A stretch of 64,000 bases of DNA from Puniceicoccaceae bacterium (GTDB taxonomy: Bacteria > Verrucomicrobiota > Verrucomicrobiia > Opitutales > JAFGAQ01): the NCBI GenBank assembly GCA_028285755.1, contig JANQOQ010000001.1:124001-188000 (forward strand), given 5' to 3'. Positions 56,871-64,000 of this stretch are shown piece after piece (within the stretch, counting starts at the first letter, position 1; the number at the start of each line of letters is the position of its first letter). A model generated the notes under the pieces. That model did not search any database and was not told where the DNA came from. It saw nothing but the letters and a program-made list of their open reading frames with translations. A program made the position numbers and the translations under genes.

Positions 56871-57638
56871 TCAGCGGCCCATCCACCCTCCGTCCACCGT
56901 CATAACGGTGCCGTGCATATAATCAGAGGCTGATGAACACAAAAATACAATCGGGCCCTTAAAATCATCCGCATCTCCCCAACGGCCTGCCGGGATGCGT
57001 GATAGGATGGCCGGATTGCGATCAGGATCAGCGCGTAGCGCGGCCGTATTATCCGTCGCGATATAACCGGGAGCGATCGCATTCACATTCACACCATTGG
57101 ACGCCCATTCGTTGGCAAATGCCATCGTGAGCTGGCCAATTCCGCCCTTACTTGCAGCATATCCCGGGACGGTGATTCCACCCTGGAAGGTTAGCAACGA
57201 AGCGGTAAACACGACTTTACCAGAACCTCGACTCACCATATCCCGACCGAACTCACGGGTAATGATAAACTGGGCATTGAGATTTACCTCGATCACCGTG
57301 TCCCAATAGTCATCCGGGTGATTTGCAGCTTCCTTGCGCATGATCGTACCCGCATTGTTTACGAGAATATCAACCACCGGATGATCTTGTTTGACCGACT
57401 CAATAAACTGCTTAAGCGCTTTGCGATCGCCAAAATCACATTGGTAGGGAGTAAATTTACGGCCCAGAGCCTGCACTTCTTTACCAACTTCGCTATCCAC
57501 TTCGAGGGAGGCAGAAACACCGATGATATCTGCACCCGCTTCAGCCAGGCCGATGGCCATGGATTTACCAATACCGCGTTTACAACCACTGACCAGCGCC
57601 ACTTTACCTTCTAAACTAAACTGATTTAATATATTCAT
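56871..57638 (-). CDS. KduD-like short-chain dehydrogenase
   Basis: 255 residues, short-chain dehydrogenase/reductase. Glycine motif SGCKRGIGKSMAIGL (about 17-31), NNAG, catalytic Ser in the FTASLLTFQGG region and YAASKGG. Most like KduD/2-deoxy-gluconate dehydrogenases, which interconvert 2,5-diketo-3-deoxygluconate and KDG. In one described AHG route, L-KDGal is first oxidised at C5 and then reduced by this type of enzyme to D-KDG, inverting the C5 centre. Adjacency to the zinc-type dehydrogenase (8 bases) suits that two-step inversion. Start at the ATG at 57638. Confidence 0.85.
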   Translation of the reverse strand: MNILNQFSLEGKVALVSGCKRGIGKSMAIGLAEAGADIIGVSASLEVDSEVGKEVQALGRKFTPYQCDFGDRKALKQFIESVKQDHPVVDILVNNAGTIMRKEAANHPDDYWDTVIEVNLNAQFIITREFGRDMVSRGSGKVVFTASLLTFQGGITVPGYAASKGGIGQLTMAFANEWASNGVNVNAIAPGYIATDNTAALRADPDRNPAILSRIPAGRWGDADDFKGPIVFLCSSASDYMHGTVMTVDGGWMGR

Positions 57639-57646
57639 ATTTGAAA

Positions 57647-58666
57647 TTAAGTTTCATTACATTTAATCAGATACTTAATGCCATCGGGTTGCGAATCAAT
57701 CGTTTCAAATACCTCAGCCACATTTTCCAGGGTGGAAACCTTTGTAATTAGTTTCTTAAGAGCAAGTTGCCCACTGGCCGCGAGCTGGATTGCGTCATCA
57801 AAGTCTTCAGCTTCATAGAGGCGTGCACCGATCATTTGGATTTCAGACCAGAAGAATTTAAAGAGATTCACCGGCTTAGCATCCGGATGAATCGCAACCA
57901 CCACTATGCGTCCGCGTGCACAAACCAGATCCGTCATCACCTGCACTCCGACTGCTGATCCGGATACCTCAAACACACAGTCTGCCATGGCACCTTCAGT
58001 CAACTCAGCGACTGAATCTGCGAGATTTTCTTCAAGAGGATTCACTGCCTCCAACCCAAGCTCCCGAGCCAAAGTGAGGCGGGATTCGTTAATCTCCGAT
58101 AGGATAACCCGGGCACCCAAATTCCTGGCGACCATGGCAATCAATAAACCGATAGGGCCGCCCCCAATCACGACGCAGGTTTCATTCCCTTTGAGCCTGG
58201 ATAGCTTCACATCGTGAACCGCAACCGCGAGTGGTTCGATGAGAGCGGCAGTTTCCAAGTTTAACTCATCAGGGATTTTGTGAAGCGTGTATGCGGGCAC
58301 CGTCCAGGAACTTTGCATTCCTCCCGGCATATCAATACCGATGATACGCAGGTTTTTGCCCACATGGGCATTCCCACGGTCAAAATTGGCTGCCTCTCCG
58401 AATTTTAAAGGCCGCACACATACACGATCCCCCACTTGCACATCGGCTACACCAGCACCGACTTCAGCAACGACCGCAGAAACTTCGTGACCGATGATCT
58501 GAGGCATTCTCACCCGTTGATCCATATTTCCGTGGTATATATGCATATCGGTACCGCAAATACCGCAGTAAGCGACCTCCAGCCTGACCTCATTGTCTGC
58601 AGGGCTGATTTGCTCACTGGGAGCGAGTTGTAGTGTTTTGTTTCCGGTGTAGGCAGCTGCTTTCAT
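57647..58666 (-). CDS. Medium-chain dehydrogenase lacking the structural zinc lobe
   Basis: 339 residues. Catalytic-zinc ligands remain (CGICGTDMH, then IGHEVS) and the Rossmann motif is VIGGGPIGLL. The segment that normally supplies four cysteines for the structural zinc is replaced by a cysteine-free sequence (KFGEAANFDRGNAHVGKN, about 93-110). The protein is otherwise like sorbitol/threonine dehydrogenases. In the AHG operon it may oxidise L-KDGal at C5 before the KduD-like enzyme reduces it. The neighbours and gap sizes (8-10 bases) support co-expression; substrate is inferred. Confidence 0.85.
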   Translation of the reverse strand: MKAAAYTGNKTLQLAPSEQISPADNEVRLEVAYCGICGTDMHIYHGNMDQRVRMPQIIGHEVSAVVAEVGAGVADVQVGDRVCVRPLKFGEAANFDRGNAHVGKNLRIIGIDMPGGMQSSWTVPAYTLHKIPDELNLETAALIEPLAVAVHDVKLSRLKGNETCVVIGGGPIGLLIAMVARNLGARVILSEINESRLTLARELGLEAVNPLEENLADSVAELTEGAMADCVFEVSGSAVGVQVMTDLVCARGRIVVVAIHPDAKPVNLFKFFWSEIQMIGARLYEAEDFDDAIQLAASGQLALKKLITKVSTLENVAEVFETIDSQPDGIKYLIKCNET

Positions 58667-58676
58667 AAGATTAAGG

Positions 58677-59723
58677 TTACCAACTGAATTGGTAAATAGT
58701 CAGCTCACTATACTCTTGTTCCGGGTTCAACACACTTCTGGGTGAGCCCTTGATATTGGGGCCGTTCGGATACTTCGAAGTCTCACAGCAAAATGCCTTA
58801 AATTGCCCAAAAGCCGTGCCATCCTCCCGTGCGAGATTATCAGATGTATACAGGCCCGTGTAGAACAGCATACCGGGCTCTGTGGTCAATACACTCAACG
58901 TGCGACCAGTGTCAGGATCCGAAAACTCTGCCACTTTGATCAAATCGCCCGCTTCATTTTCAAAGACATAATAGTGCTCAAAACCGTTTGGCAGTTCAGA
59001 AAATGAGTCACCGATACGCTTGGGTGTATTAAAATCGCAAGCCGTTCCTGCAACCATCGCTTCCTCACCCACGGGCACATTACTGTCATCGGGTATCAGG
59101 TAACGGTTACTGTGGATCTGAGCCTGATGATCGAGTATTCTTTTCTGAAATCCACCCAGATTGAAATAAGTATGATTGGTTAAGGACAAAGGCGTCTGTG
59201 CATCTGTTTCCGCCTCATACTGGATCTCCAATGCATTGGATTGGGTAAGGCTATATGTAATCGTAACATCCACATTGCCTGGGTAGTGCTGATCTCCGTC
59301 CTGACTGCTCAGCGTTAAAATCAGCTGCACGCGATCCTGCTTTTCGAGGGTTTTTGCCTCCCACACTCTCTTATCAAATCCGATCTTACCGCCGTGAAGG
59401 TGGTTGGTGCCATCATTCGTGTCGAGCTGATATTGGACCTCCCCAATGTTAAATTGACCATCCTTAATACGCGCGGCATAGCGCCCCACTATACAACCGA
59501 AATAGGGTGAATTAGCTTTATACTCTTCACTAAAGTATCCCTCCAGAGTATCAAAACCACAAACCACATCCTGCGTATTTCCAGAACCATCCGGTAGAAT
59601 TATGGAGGTAACAATACCTCCATAATTGGTAATTTTTACTATAACACCAGAATCATTCTCCAGCGTGTATAGCTCTACCGGATGTTCATCAACTATACCC
59701 AATAACCCTTTGGAAATTTTCAT
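58677..59723 (-). CDS. Aldose 1-epimerase (galactose mutarotase)
   Basis: 348 residues. The start is placed at the ATG at 59723, which has a strong AGGAGAGG ribosome site and leaves a 14-base gap after the symporter gene; the frame continues upstream to 59852 but inside that gene. Family residues: NHLHGG (His), TNHTYFNLGG (His) and TTEPGMLFY (Glu base). The enzyme interconverts alpha and beta anomers of galactose or related aldoses. In this locus it would act on D-galactose released together with AHG, or on AHG itself. Cytosolic, no signal peptide. Confidence 0.9.
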   Translation of the reverse strand: MKISKGLLGIVDEHPVELYTLENDSGVIVKITNYGGIVTSIILPDGSGNTQDVVCGFDTLEGYFSEEYKANSPYFGCIVGRYAARIKDGQFNIGEVQYQLDTNDGTNHLHGGKIGFDKRVWEAKTLEKQDRVQLILTLSSQDGDQHYPGNVDVTITYSLTQSNALEIQYEAETDAQTPLSLTNHTYFNLGGFQKRILDHQAQIHSNRYLIPDDSNVPVGEEAMVAGTACDFNTPKRIGDSFSELPNGFEHYYVFENEAGDLIKVAEFSDPDTGRTLSVLTTEPGMLFYTGLYTSDNLAREDGTAFGQFKAFCCETSKYPNGPNIKGSPRSVLNPEQEYSELTIYQFSW

Positions 59724-59737
59724 AGCACCGACCTCTC

Positions 59738-60787
59738 CTAAGCTGCTCCCGCCTCCATCAATTTGGAAACCGCAAGAATGCTCACTCCGATTATCATGCA
59801 AGCGAGCCCCGTATAGAGTGACCCCTTCGCCTTTGATGAGGCTTCGGACCACTCCTTGGTAACGATGCCACTGATCACTGCCACAAGCACACAGGTGGTA
59901 TTAAAAATTGCATAGACCACCACCGGTCCCAGCTCAAAACGGCTCGCTCCAAAGGCGTAAGCTGCAGATGCCGCATAGTGGAAAAACGCCATAATAAAGA
60001 TGAGGATGAAATTCACTCCGAAATGCGGGGTTTTAAAAGATCCCCAGAGCTTCTTGCGCGTTAACTGAAAACCAAAGTCACCTGCCATAATAATACCACC
60101 GCTAAGAAAAATGGGCAACATCACTGCGAGAGCGACCATCCATTCCGGATTACCGGTGGCCGCAATGGCATCTCCTAAAGGACCACCCCCTACGGTGAAG
60201 GCAACGTTAAAACCCGTCGCGAGCAATCCACCGATGACGGCTATCGATATACCTGCAAGCATGGATTTCTTTTCGGATTTTTCTCCATCCTCTTCTTTGG
60301 GGTTATCCGATTCTCTTATCAGACCCGCACGCCCATTGAAAAAGATGCCCGTCAAAATTGTCAGAATGCCGACGATGATCAGTAACAACGTGCCGATCTC
60401 CGGCAAGGTCTCTACACCCTTGGAAAATAGATCAATCAGTATAGGCAGTATCGAACCGATTAATATCACCGTTCCAATAAACAAAGAAAAACCAAGTGAG
60501 AGTCCTATGTGGTGGATTGCCTGCCCCCACATTTTTACTCCCAGCCCCCAAAGTATACTGGACACAATCATGACGGGTAATACCGCACGAACCGCAGGGT
60601 CCTGATATATACTCGCTACCCCGTTGACCATGAGAATGGTGGCTATCAGGGGAACAACAAACATCGTTAGCATGAAGAAAAGACCCCAGGTATTTTCAAA
60701 TTTAAAGTCCTTCGTAAATTTTTCCGGTAAGGCATATAAGCCGAGCATAATGCCGGCAATCAGGGCTGTAATAATTCCTATGAGCAT
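59738..60787 (-). CDS. RhaT-type sugar/proton symporter
   Basis: 349 residues with about ten predicted membrane helices spread through the protein (for example VIVSSILWGLGVKMWG near the middle of the N-terminal half and VYAIFNTTCVLVAVISG near the C-terminus). Overall it resembles the L-rhamnose/proton symporter RhaT family of the drug/metabolite transporter superfamily. A soluble charged loop (ESDNPKEEDGEKSEKKS) sits between helices near residue 160. It is first gene of the seven-gene AHG operon, so uptake of AHG, galactose or neoagarobiose across the inner membrane is likely; L-rhamnose would be out of context. Confidence 0.8.
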   Translation of the reverse strand: MLIGIITALIAGIMLGLYALPEKFTKDFKFENTWGLFFMLTMFVVPLIATILMVNGVASIYQDPAVRAVLPVMIVSSILWGLGVKMWGQAIHHIGLSLGFSLFIGTVILIGSILPILIDLFSKGVETLPEIGTLLLIIVGILTILTGIFFNGRAGLIRESDNPKEEDGEKSEKKSMLAGISIAVIGGLLATGFNVAFTVGGGPLGDAIAATGNPEWMVALAVMLPIFLSGGIIMAGDFGFQLTRKKLWGSFKTPHFGVNFILIFIMAFFHYAASAAYAFGASRFELGPVVVYAIFNTTCVLVAVISGIVTKEWSEASSKAKGSLYTGLACMIIGVSILAVSKLMEAGAA

Positions 60788-60800
60788 AACGGATTAAGGG

Positions 60801-60858
60801 TTGACAGTTTTTCTATAAGTAAAATATTGTTTTATATATAGACTTATTGTTCCGTCAA
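60801..60858. promoter_or_regulatory. Overlapping divergent promoters, AHG operon and GH117
   Basis: Minus strand: TTGACG (60858-60853), 16-base spacer, TATAAA (60836-60831), giving a transcript start about 37 bases before the symporter ATG. Plus strand: TTGACA (60801-60806), 18-base spacer, TATTGT (60825-60830), for the GH117 gene. The two overlap back to back, so one bound regulator could control both. Boxes read by eye. Confidence 0.6.
60826..60846 (-). promoter_or_regulatory. Shared 21-bp element in the AHG divergent region
   Basis: On the minus strand TAAGTCTATATAT followed by AAAACAAT. It nearly repeats the element at 53260-53281 upstream of the locus receptor, and overlaps the proposed -10 box of the AHG operon. 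Candidate IclR operator or conserved promoter core. Confidence 0.55.
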
Positions 60859-60918
60859 GCTATTTTATCCGACGCAACCCTTACTTTAATTCAAATTCAC
60901 CAAACGTTACAGTTCACT

Positions 60919-62130
60919 ATGAAAATCAAAAACTGCTTAAGCCCATTCGTAGTCTTGGCGCTTACTTTTAATCTGACTGCAACCCATATCCAGAAAACAC
61001 CAGATATCAGTGAGCTGGATATTACTCCTAAAAAAATCGATCAACTCGGCATTACCAATCCCGATAAGCTTAGCGCAGCCAGCAAACGTGCACTCATGTG
61101 GCCCGATGATCTCTCGTCCGAATGGTTTTTTGAATATAATGTGTATGATCTCAAAGGAGACCTTGCATACGAAGAAGGAGTCGTTCGCCGGGATCCCAGT
61201 GCGCTCATCAAGCACAGCGGTAAGTATTATGTATGGTATACCAAAAGTGTGGGACCCCGGGATGGATTCGGCGGAGATATCAGCAAAGAGAAAGTGTTCC
61301 CCTGGGATCGCTCCGATATCTGGTATGCGACTTCCAAAGATGGCTTAACCTGGGAAGAGCAGGGCTTGGCAGTGCCACGTGGCGAACCAGGCGCTTATGA
61401 TGACCGCTCCGTATTTACTACCGAAATCATGGAATGGGAGGGCAAATACTACCTTTGCTATCAGGTTGTGGGCGGGGATTATGTCGTGCGAGTTAAGAAT
61501 GAAGTTGGTCTGGCATGGGCAGACTCTCCGGACGGACCCTGGACTAAAAGCAAGGAACCTATCCTCAGCCCCGCTGATAATGGTATCTGGAAAGGCGAAG
61601 AACAAAACCGTTTCATCGTTGAAAAGAAGGGTGATTTTGACAGCCACAAGGTACATGATCCCTGCATTATTCCTTACAAGGGCAAATTCTACCTGTTTTA
61701 TAAAGGAGAGCAAATGGGCGAAGAAATTACCTGGGGTGGACGCGAAATCCGCCATGGGGTGGCAATCGCTGATAATCCAAAAGGCCCTTACGTTAAGTCC
61801 GAGTATAACCCCATCAGCAACAGCGGGCACGAGATCTGCGTATGGCCTTACAACGGGGGAATCGCATCCCTAATTACCACTGATGGGCCCGAGAAGAATA
61901 CCGTACAGTGGTCTCTGGATGGCATTAACTTTGAGATCATGTCGGTCGTAAAAGGTGCTCCGCACGCGATTGGCATCAATCGTACCATTGACCCTGAAGA
62001 AGAACCCCTCGCCGCACTTCGATGGGGGCTCACTCACCAATACATGAATCCTGATTATCAATACATTCGTGGATTTAAGACCCGTAGGATCATTCGCCAC
62101 GTTGCCGCAGGTGCTCCAGGTACAAAGTGA
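60919..62130 (+). CDS. GH117 glycosidase (3,6-anhydro-L-galactosidase)
   Basis: 403 residues from the ATG at 60919; a TTG at 60847 is in frame but would run through the promoter. Signal peptide about 1-21. A helical N-terminal segment (DKLSAASKRALMW) of the type used for dimer swapping in neoagarobiose hydrolases is followed by five propeller blades. The base Asp92 (RRDPSALIK) and acid pair His304-Glu305 (SNSGHEICVWP) match the catalytic positions I recall for characterised GH117 enzymes. FDSHKVHDPCI and MGGREI-like segments are strongly conserved. It hydrolyses neoagarobiose-type ends to galactose and AHG. Divergent from the seven-gene AHG operon. Confidence 0.93.
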   Translation: MKIKNCLSPFVVLALTFNLTATHIQKTPDISELDITPKKIDQLGITNPDKLSAASKRALMWPDDLSSEWFFEYNVYDLKGDLAYEEGVVRRDPSALIKHSGKYYVWYTKSVGPRDGFGGDISKEKVFPWDRSDIWYATSKDGLTWEEQGLAVPRGEPGAYDDRSVFTTEIMEWEGKYYLCYQVVGGDYVVRVKNEVGLAWADSPDGPWTKSKEPILSPADNGIWKGEEQNRFIVEKKGDFDSHKVHDPCIIPYKGKFYLFYKGEQMGEEITWGGREIRHGVAIADNPKGPYVKSEYNPISNSGHEICVWPYNGGIASLITTDGPEKNTVQWSLDGINFEIMSVVKGAPHAIGINRTIDPEEEPLAALRWGLTHQYMNPDYQYIRGFKTRRIIRHVAAGAPGTK

Positions 62131-62170
62131 TTAATCAAAAAAGTCTATGATTCTCTAATAAAAACGGGTT

Positions 62171-62198
62171 CCTAAGCCGTCTAGAGAGATGGTTTAGG
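62171..62198 (+). terminator. Possible terminator hairpin after the GH117 gene
   Basis: CCTAAGCC (62171-62178) pairs with GGTTTAGG (62191-62198; one G-U) around a 12-base loop, 41 bases past the GH117 stop. The following bases are TTGTTT rather than a clean T-run. Confidence 0.35.
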
Positions 62199-62263
62199 TT
62201 GTTTCGCTGGGATTCTCGTGTTATTAATTACACAGATAAAACATACTTATTTTCTTTACCCTC

Positions 62264-63553
62264 ATGAAAGACGTCCACTTTAGCTTCTCAAAATCCCTGT
62301 CCCGTAGAACCTTTTTAAAAGGAGCAGGAGCCGCGATGGCGCTCCCCTGGCTCGAAGCGATGACCCCTGCGTTTGCCTATTCTGCCGCTTACCAACAACC
62401 CCGGAGATTCGTAGCAGTAACCCTCGCGCTGGGACTGCACGGCCCTAACCTGAATCCCGTGGAGAGTGGGCGTAATTATACTCCGTCATTCTACCTTTCA
62501 GAGGTCGAGGATTTGCTCAATGACATGACTGTCGTCACCGGTTCTTCGCATCCCGGGGTGAGCGGGGGGCACCAGGCAGAAGGCAGTATACTCACCGCTG
62601 CACCCTATTCCCGCAACTCCGCATTTAAGAATTCCATTTCTATCGACCAATACCTCGCTAAGCATCAAGGCCATCATACCCGATTTCCATCCCTAGTATT
62701 GAATATCAACGGCACCACGAGCACCTCTTATACAGAGTCTGGAAGTATGATTCCTGCTGAGCAGTCGCCCTCTAAGGTGTTTAACAAACTGTTCATTGCG
62801 GATACCGCTGAGGAAAAGGCCAGGCAAGTTGAGCGACTGAAGCAGGGTCGCAGTATCATGGATGTGGTTTCTGAAGATATTAAACGCGTGGAAAAGACGC
62901 TCAGCCACGGCGACCGTGAAAAGATGGATCAATACTTTACATCCGTGCGCAACTTTGAAAAGCGTCTCGGCGCTGCTCAGGAATGGGCGCTCAAACCCAA
63001 ACCCAAAGTCAGCGCAAGTGCACCAGTCGATATCGAAAATAAAGATGCGATCACTGATCGCAAGGAGCTTATGCTCGATGTGATGTATCTGGCTTTGCAG
63101 ACTGACTCTACCCGATTCATCACTGTGCACCTGAACGGCGAAGGTGGAGCAGTGCCGCTGGAAGGTGTGGAAGACGGTTACCATAGTCTCAGCCATCATG
63201 GTCTGGATGATCACAAACTGGAGCAATTAACGACCGTAGAGTCTGAACTCGTCCGAAAGTGGGGAGATTTCCTGCGCGACCTGAAAGGTGCGGAAGAGCA
63301 AAGCGGCTCAATGCTCGACACAACGAGCGTGCTGATGACTTCCAATCTGGGCAATGCCAGCTCGCACGATAACCGCAATATGCCGGTAGTCCTTGCAGGG
63401 GGTGGCTATAATCACGGCCAGCATATCGCCTTTGATCAGAAGGATAACTATCCGCTGCCCAATCTTTTCCTCAGCATACTCCACCGTCATGGTTTGCAGG
63501 ATGAGCGCTTCGCAACCAGTACGGGTGAAATGGCGGGCCTGGAACTCGTCTAA
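62264..63553 (+). CDS. DUF1552 protein with Tat signal
   Basis: 429 residues. The N-terminus has a Tat-type SRRTFLKGAGAAMALPWLEAM motif (about 13-33), the standard opening of DUF1552 proteins from Planctomycetes and Verrucomicrobia. The body shows the family features: VTGSSHPGVSGGHQAEGS, SIDQYLAK and SMIPAEQSP segments, and LGNASSHDNRNMPVVLAGG near the C-terminus, which resembles the alkaline-phosphatase-like fold. The gene is 10 bases before a cytochrome/DUF1587-type gene, the pairing usual for this family. Its biological function is unknown; exported, metal-dependent hydrolase activity is a guess. Confidence 0.88.
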   Translation: MKDVHFSFSKSLSRRTFLKGAGAAMALPWLEAMTPAFAYSAAYQQPRRFVAVTLALGLHGPNLNPVESGRNYTPSFYLSEVEDLLNDMTVVTGSSHPGVSGGHQAEGSILTAAPYSRNSAFKNSISIDQYLAKHQGHHTRFPSLVLNINGTTSTSYTESGSMIPAEQSPSKVFNKLFIADTAEEKARQVERLKQGRSIMDVVSEDIKRVEKTLSHGDREKMDQYFTSVRNFEKRLGAAQEWALKPKPKVSASAPVDIENKDAITDRKELMLDVMYLALQTDSTRFITVHLNGEGGAVPLEGVEDGYHSLSHHGLDDHKLEQLTTVESELVRKWGDFLRDLKGAEEQSGSMLDTTSVLMTSNLGNASSHDNRNMPVVLAGGGYNHGQHIAFDQKDNYPLPNLFLSILHRHGLQDERFATSTGEMAGLELV

Positions 63554-63562
63554 ATCACGAAA

Positions 63563-64000
63563 ATGCGTTCCTTTCTATTAAGCCTTATACTGCTTGGCAT
63601 CAGTCAGACAGGTCACGCACAGGCCATTGTCCCTATTGAGCTCCCGGAAAGCGTACAGGATTTTTTCTACCTGAACTGCTACGATTGCCATAACGAAGTG
63701 GACAAAGAAGGCGGGCTTGATCTGGAGTCCCTGAATTTCAATCCAGACGACCCTTCCAATATGAATCTCTGGGCCTTCGTGCATGACCGCATTAAGCACA
63801 AGGAAATGCCACCTAAGGAAGACTCACTGGTAGAACCGGAGGAGCGTGCAGCTTTCTTAACTGAGTTCGAATCCATTTTGCATAATGAGTCGCGTAAAAA
63901 GTTGGTTGCTGAAGGTCGTGTGAAAAAGAGAAGACTGAGTCGATTGGAATTTCAGAATACGATCATAGATCTCCTCGGCGTGGATATCCCCATTATGAAT
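63563..64000 (+). CDS. Planctomycete-type cytochrome/DUF1587-family protein, partial
   Basis: Only the first 146 residues are inside the window; the frame is open at its end. Signal peptide about 1-20 (ending GHA). The CYDCH haem-c binding motif lies at about 42-46 in a planctomycete cytochrome C-like (PSCyt1) domain, with LDLESLNFNPDDP after it and MPPKEDS near 95-101 (Met as possible haem ligand). The RRLSRLEFQNTIIDLLGV segment near 130-142 starts the DUF1587 domain, usually followed by DUF1592, DUF1588 and DUF1585. It pairs with the DUF1552 gene 10 bases upstream. Role in electron transfer to an extracytoplasmic enzyme is presumed. Confidence 0.85.
   Translation, partial: MRSFLLSLILLGISQTGHAQAIVPIELPESVQDFFYLNCYDCHNEVDKEGGLDLESLNFNPDDPSNMNLWAFVHDRIKHKEMPPKEDSLVEPEERAAFLTEFESILHNESRKKLVAEGRVKKRRLSRLEFQNTIIDLLGVDIPIMN

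Noticed and set aside
59723-59852. Upstream extension of the aldose 1-epimerase frame
   Set aside because: It lies inside the symporter gene and has no family homology; the ATG at 59723 has a strong ribosome site.

Overview
The window looks like a chromosomal segment from a marine, polysaccharide-degrading member of the Verrucomicrobiota, probably Opitutales/Puniceicoccales. The evidence is three very large TonB-dependent receptors whose mature N-termini carry an acidic stretch plus a LSPF/LSPY motif followed by LAG(S/T)R, several Tat-exported Gfo/Idh/MocA oxidoreductases, a DUF1552 plus planctomycete-type cytochrome pair, a sulfatase and two GH117-type glycosidases. The taxonomic call is inference. 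I found no rRNA, tRNA, CRISPR array, insertion sequence or phage genes.

Layout. 1-3.7 kb: a membrane-embedded spermidine-synthase-fold protein, a small two-helix membrane protein and a DUF1697 protein. 3.7-8.4 kb: sugar genes (two Gfo/Idh/MocA oxidoreductases and a zinc dehydrogenase on the minus strand, divergent from a 2-keto-3-deoxygluconate-type kinase). 8.4-16.5 kb: a minus-strand operon of a ~2,070-residue exported coiled-coil/PASTA/CFI-box protein and two smaller secreted paralogues, immediately downstream of pspF. 16.6-20.4 kb: a phage-shock (Psp) envelope-stress locus with pspF divergent from pspA, a PspB-like gene, pspC, a second small PspB-like gene and a Toastrack-type (DUF4097) protein. 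20.7-26.8 kb: a TolC / MacA-like adaptor / ATPase / two-permease efflux operon. 26.8-34.6 kb: a minus-strand block of a renalase-like flavoprotein, a Tat aldo/keto reductase, a Tat enolase-superfamily enzyme, a DUF6807 protein, two Tat Gfo/Idh/MocA proteins and a HEAT-like secreted protein. 35.0-43.9 kb: a TonB-dependent receptor, an ECF sigma factor, a FecR-type anti-sigma factor and a second receptor with an N-terminal STN signalling domain. 44.0-62.1 kb: a locus for galactans containing 3,6-anhydro-L-galactose (AHG). 62.3-64.0 kb: a DUF1552 protein and the start of a planctomycete-cytochrome/DUF1587-type protein that runs off the window.

How the genes work together. The clearest system is the AHG locus. 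GH117 enzymes release AHG from neoagaro-oligosaccharides. A seven-gene minus-strand operon then encodes a RhaT-type sugar symporter, an aldose 1-epimerase, a zinc-type dehydrogenase, a KduD-like SDR, an AldA-like aldehyde dehydrogenase (AHG dehydrogenase candidate), an enolase-superfamily AHG-acid cycloisomerase candidate and an IclR regulator. This gene set matches the known route AHG > anhydrogalactonate > 2-keto-3-deoxy-L-galactonate > C5 oxidation and reduction > D-KDG. The KDG-type kinase at 7.3 kb could supply the next step. A nearly identical 21-22 nt element lies upstream of both the locus receptor and the symporter/GH117 divergent promoter, and may be the promoter/operator of this regulon. 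No endo-agarase is in the window, so the genome presumably encodes it elsewhere or the organism feeds on oligosaccharides.

The least explained region is the pspF-linked giant-protein operon (8.4-16.5 kb), the best candidate here for an undescribed envelope system.
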